From: Sphingomonas crusticola
Lineage (GTDB): Bacteria; Pseudomonadota; Alphaproteobacteria; Sphingomonadales; Sphingomonadaceae
NCBI RefSeq assembly: GCF_003391115.1
Contig: NZ_QTJP01000001.1
Location: forward strand, 2,626,501 to 2,690,500
Reading direction: 5' to 3'
DNA length: 64,000 nt
The notes beneath the pieces were generated by a model. The model worked only from the letters and a program-made list of their open reading frames with translations. It made no database searches and was not told the origin of the DNA. How positions within the stretch are numbered: the first letter of the stretch is position 1; every line of letters starts with the position of its first letter. Positions 63,039 through 64,000 of this stretch are shown piece by piece. The translations under genes and the position numbers were made by a program.

Positions 63039-63872
63039 TCATGCCGCGTAGAGGCCGATGCCGCCATCGACCCGAAGCACTTGGCCGGTCATGAACCGGC
63101 TCTGCTCAGAGGCAAGAAATGCCACGACATCGGCGATCTCGGCAGGGCTCGCATAACGATCAAGCGACGGGCCTTCTGCCATCATCCTCGGATCGGTCTG
63201 ACGCGTTGCCAGGAAGCGCGCGCTCTTGGCGGGGCCGGGGCTGACCACGTTCACGCGTACGCCGTGCGGTCGCATCTCCAGCGCCAGGCAGCGTGTATAA
63301 TGGACGATCGCGGCCTTGGCACAGCCATAGACGACCTCGGGCGAGACGCCCTGATGGCCGTTCAAAGAGCCGAAGTTGATGATCGTCCCCTCGCTGCGCT
63401 CAGCCATGCCGGGCGCGATCGCGCGACACATCAGCATCGTGCCGATGAAGTTGCGCTGGAACACCGCCATCGCGTCGGCGAGGCTGATATCGAGCGCGCC
63501 GTTGGGATCGGGCTTGGTGCCGGCCGCGCCGATATCGCCGCCCGCGCAATTCACCAAAATCGAGATGCTACCGAGCTGTTGTTCGACTTGCTCCACAAGG
63601 CGGGCAACATCCGCTTCGCTGGTGATATCGCCTGTTACGCCGATCGCGCGGCCACCGTCCCCAGCCAGCGCCGCGGCGGCAGCGCTGAGGTTGGGAGCTT
63701 CGCCATATTGGGCGGGCGCATCCTCACTAATGTCGTGAATGGCAACTGCAGCGCCCAGATTTGCGAGAAATTCGGCGACCATATGGCCGAGCCCGCGACC
63801 GGAGCCCGTCACCAATGCAATCTTGCCCGCGAGAGGCGCATCTCCCGTCCTCTTGACCTCTTCTTGGATCAT
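63039..63872 (-). CDS. SDR dehydrogenase, possible sugar dehydrogenase
   Basis: A 277-aa SDR: VTGSGRGLGHMVAEFLANLG, NCAGGDIG, INFGSLNG and YGCAKAAIVHYTRC with the catalytic Tyr and Lys. The first half has a long insertion (EDAPAQYGEAPNLSA) after the second strand. ATG 63872 follows GGGAGGAACA; a further ATG at 63890 lies inside the operator. It likely starts the pathway by oxidising the free sugar, or acts on a later intermediate. In operon with the next SDR, 10 bases apart. Confidence 0.82.
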   Translation of the reverse strand: MIQEEVKRTGDAPLAGKIALVTGSGRGLGHMVAEFLANLGAAVAIHDISEDAPAQYGEAPNLSAAAAALAGDGGRAIGVTGDITSEADVARLVEQVEQQLGSISILVNCAGGDIGAAGTKPDPNGALDISLADAMAVFQRNFIGTMLMCRAIAPGMAERSEGTIINFGSLNGHQGVSPEVVYGCAKAAIVHYTRCLALEMRPHGVRVNVVSPGPAKSARFLATRQTDPRMMAEGPSLDRYASPAEIADVVAFLASEQSRFMTGQVLRVDGGIGLYAA

Positions 63873-63884
63873 TGTTCCTCCCGA

Positions 63885-63894
63885 TTGCATACAG
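63885..63894 (-). promoter_or_regulatory. Operator candidate in the SDR operon leader
   Basis: TTGCATACAG (reverse complement CTGTATGCAA) lies 13 bases before the SDR start, overlapping its leader and the first bases of the ribosome-site region. Confidence 0.5.
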
Positions 63895-63971
63895 ATTGTT
63901 GTCTGGTTCTGGACGCGCTACCACTCATTCGTTCATGGTTGTCACGCGTGATTTGACGGAGCGCGGCTTGC

Positions 63972-64000
63972 TTGACAAGCCTCCATCTGCATTTAGTATA
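63972..64000 (+). promoter_or_regulatory. Promoter and operator at the right edge
   Basis: TTGACA (63972-63977) and, after 16 bases, TAGTAT (63994-63999) inside ATTTAGTATA, the same string as upstream of the GntR gene. The next gene, outside the window, is probably a further member of the regulon. Confidence 0.5.

Noticed and set aside
1-64000. CRISPR arrays, insertion sequences, prophage genes, tRNA or rRNA genes
   Set aside because: No regularly spaced repeats, transposase or integrase motifs, or cloverleaf with a GGTTCGAATCC-type T-loop were seen; the repeats present are REP-like singletons.

Overview
The window is a GC-rich chromosomal segment of an alphaproteobacterium, most likely a Sphingomonas-type sphingomonad. 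Evidence: a carotenoid block (crtY-crtI-crtB with crtZ), two large TonB-dependent receptors with EIVVTGSR TonB boxes, the rpsT-dnaA, mutM/ubiE-ubiB and rplY-pth neighbourhoods, a non-phosphorylative deoxy-sugar-type catabolic block, and many GTCAT/GTGACG-flanked REP palindromes between genes. I see no phage, transposase, integrase, CRISPR array, rRNA or convincing tRNA.

Layout. 1-7 kb: edge-truncated AmpG-like permease, a TonB receptor, a LytTR/LytS two-component pair and a TetR regulator. 7-10.5 kb: etfBA, sucC and a small lipoprotein. 10.6-16.3 kb: carotenoid genes. crtY, crtI, a LOG-family gene and crtB are chained by 4-base overlaps on the minus strand; crtZ converges on crtB; a fatty-acid-hydroxylase-type gene (candidate crtG) diverges from crtY. 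16.3-20.2 kb: EamA transporter coupled to a COQ9 protein, an amino-acid-oxidase-like flavoprotein, a membrane HhH protein and a small CPWCG protein. 20.2-28.6 kb: ppdK, glyQS (glyS carries an in-frame REP insertion), a TraB/GumN protein and a large methyltransferase. 28.8-36.5 kb: rplY, pth and a run of small enzymes and regulators ending in a RluE-type pseudouridine synthase. 36.49-36.96 kb: a promoter-led, highly structured non-coding region I cannot assign to a family, just ahead of ychF. 38-50 kb: a phosphodiesterase, MaoC dehydratase, serine hydrolase, prfC, csbD, SBF-like transporter, acs, a GT-D glycosyltransferase, MAPEG protein, dnaA and rpsT. 50.7-53.9 kb: mutM, ubiE and ubiB.

53.9-64 kb looks like one physiological unit: a YVTN beta-propeller lipoprotein, a cytochrome c, a quinone-type D-lactate dehydrogenase, a TonB receptor, a GntR/FCD regulator, a FAH-family 2,4-diketo-3-deoxy-sugar-acid hydrolase and two SDR dehydrogenases. 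Variants of the palindrome CTGTATACAG lie in front of nearly every transcription unit in this block and again at the right edge. They suggest one GntR regulon for taking up a 6-deoxy sugar and breaking it down to pyruvate plus lactate.

Most assignments rest on motifs and family resemblance read by eye; no search was run. The least certain and most interesting items are the structured RNA at 36.5 kb, the REP inside glyS, the candidate CrtG, and the lactate stereochemistry of the right-hand cluster.
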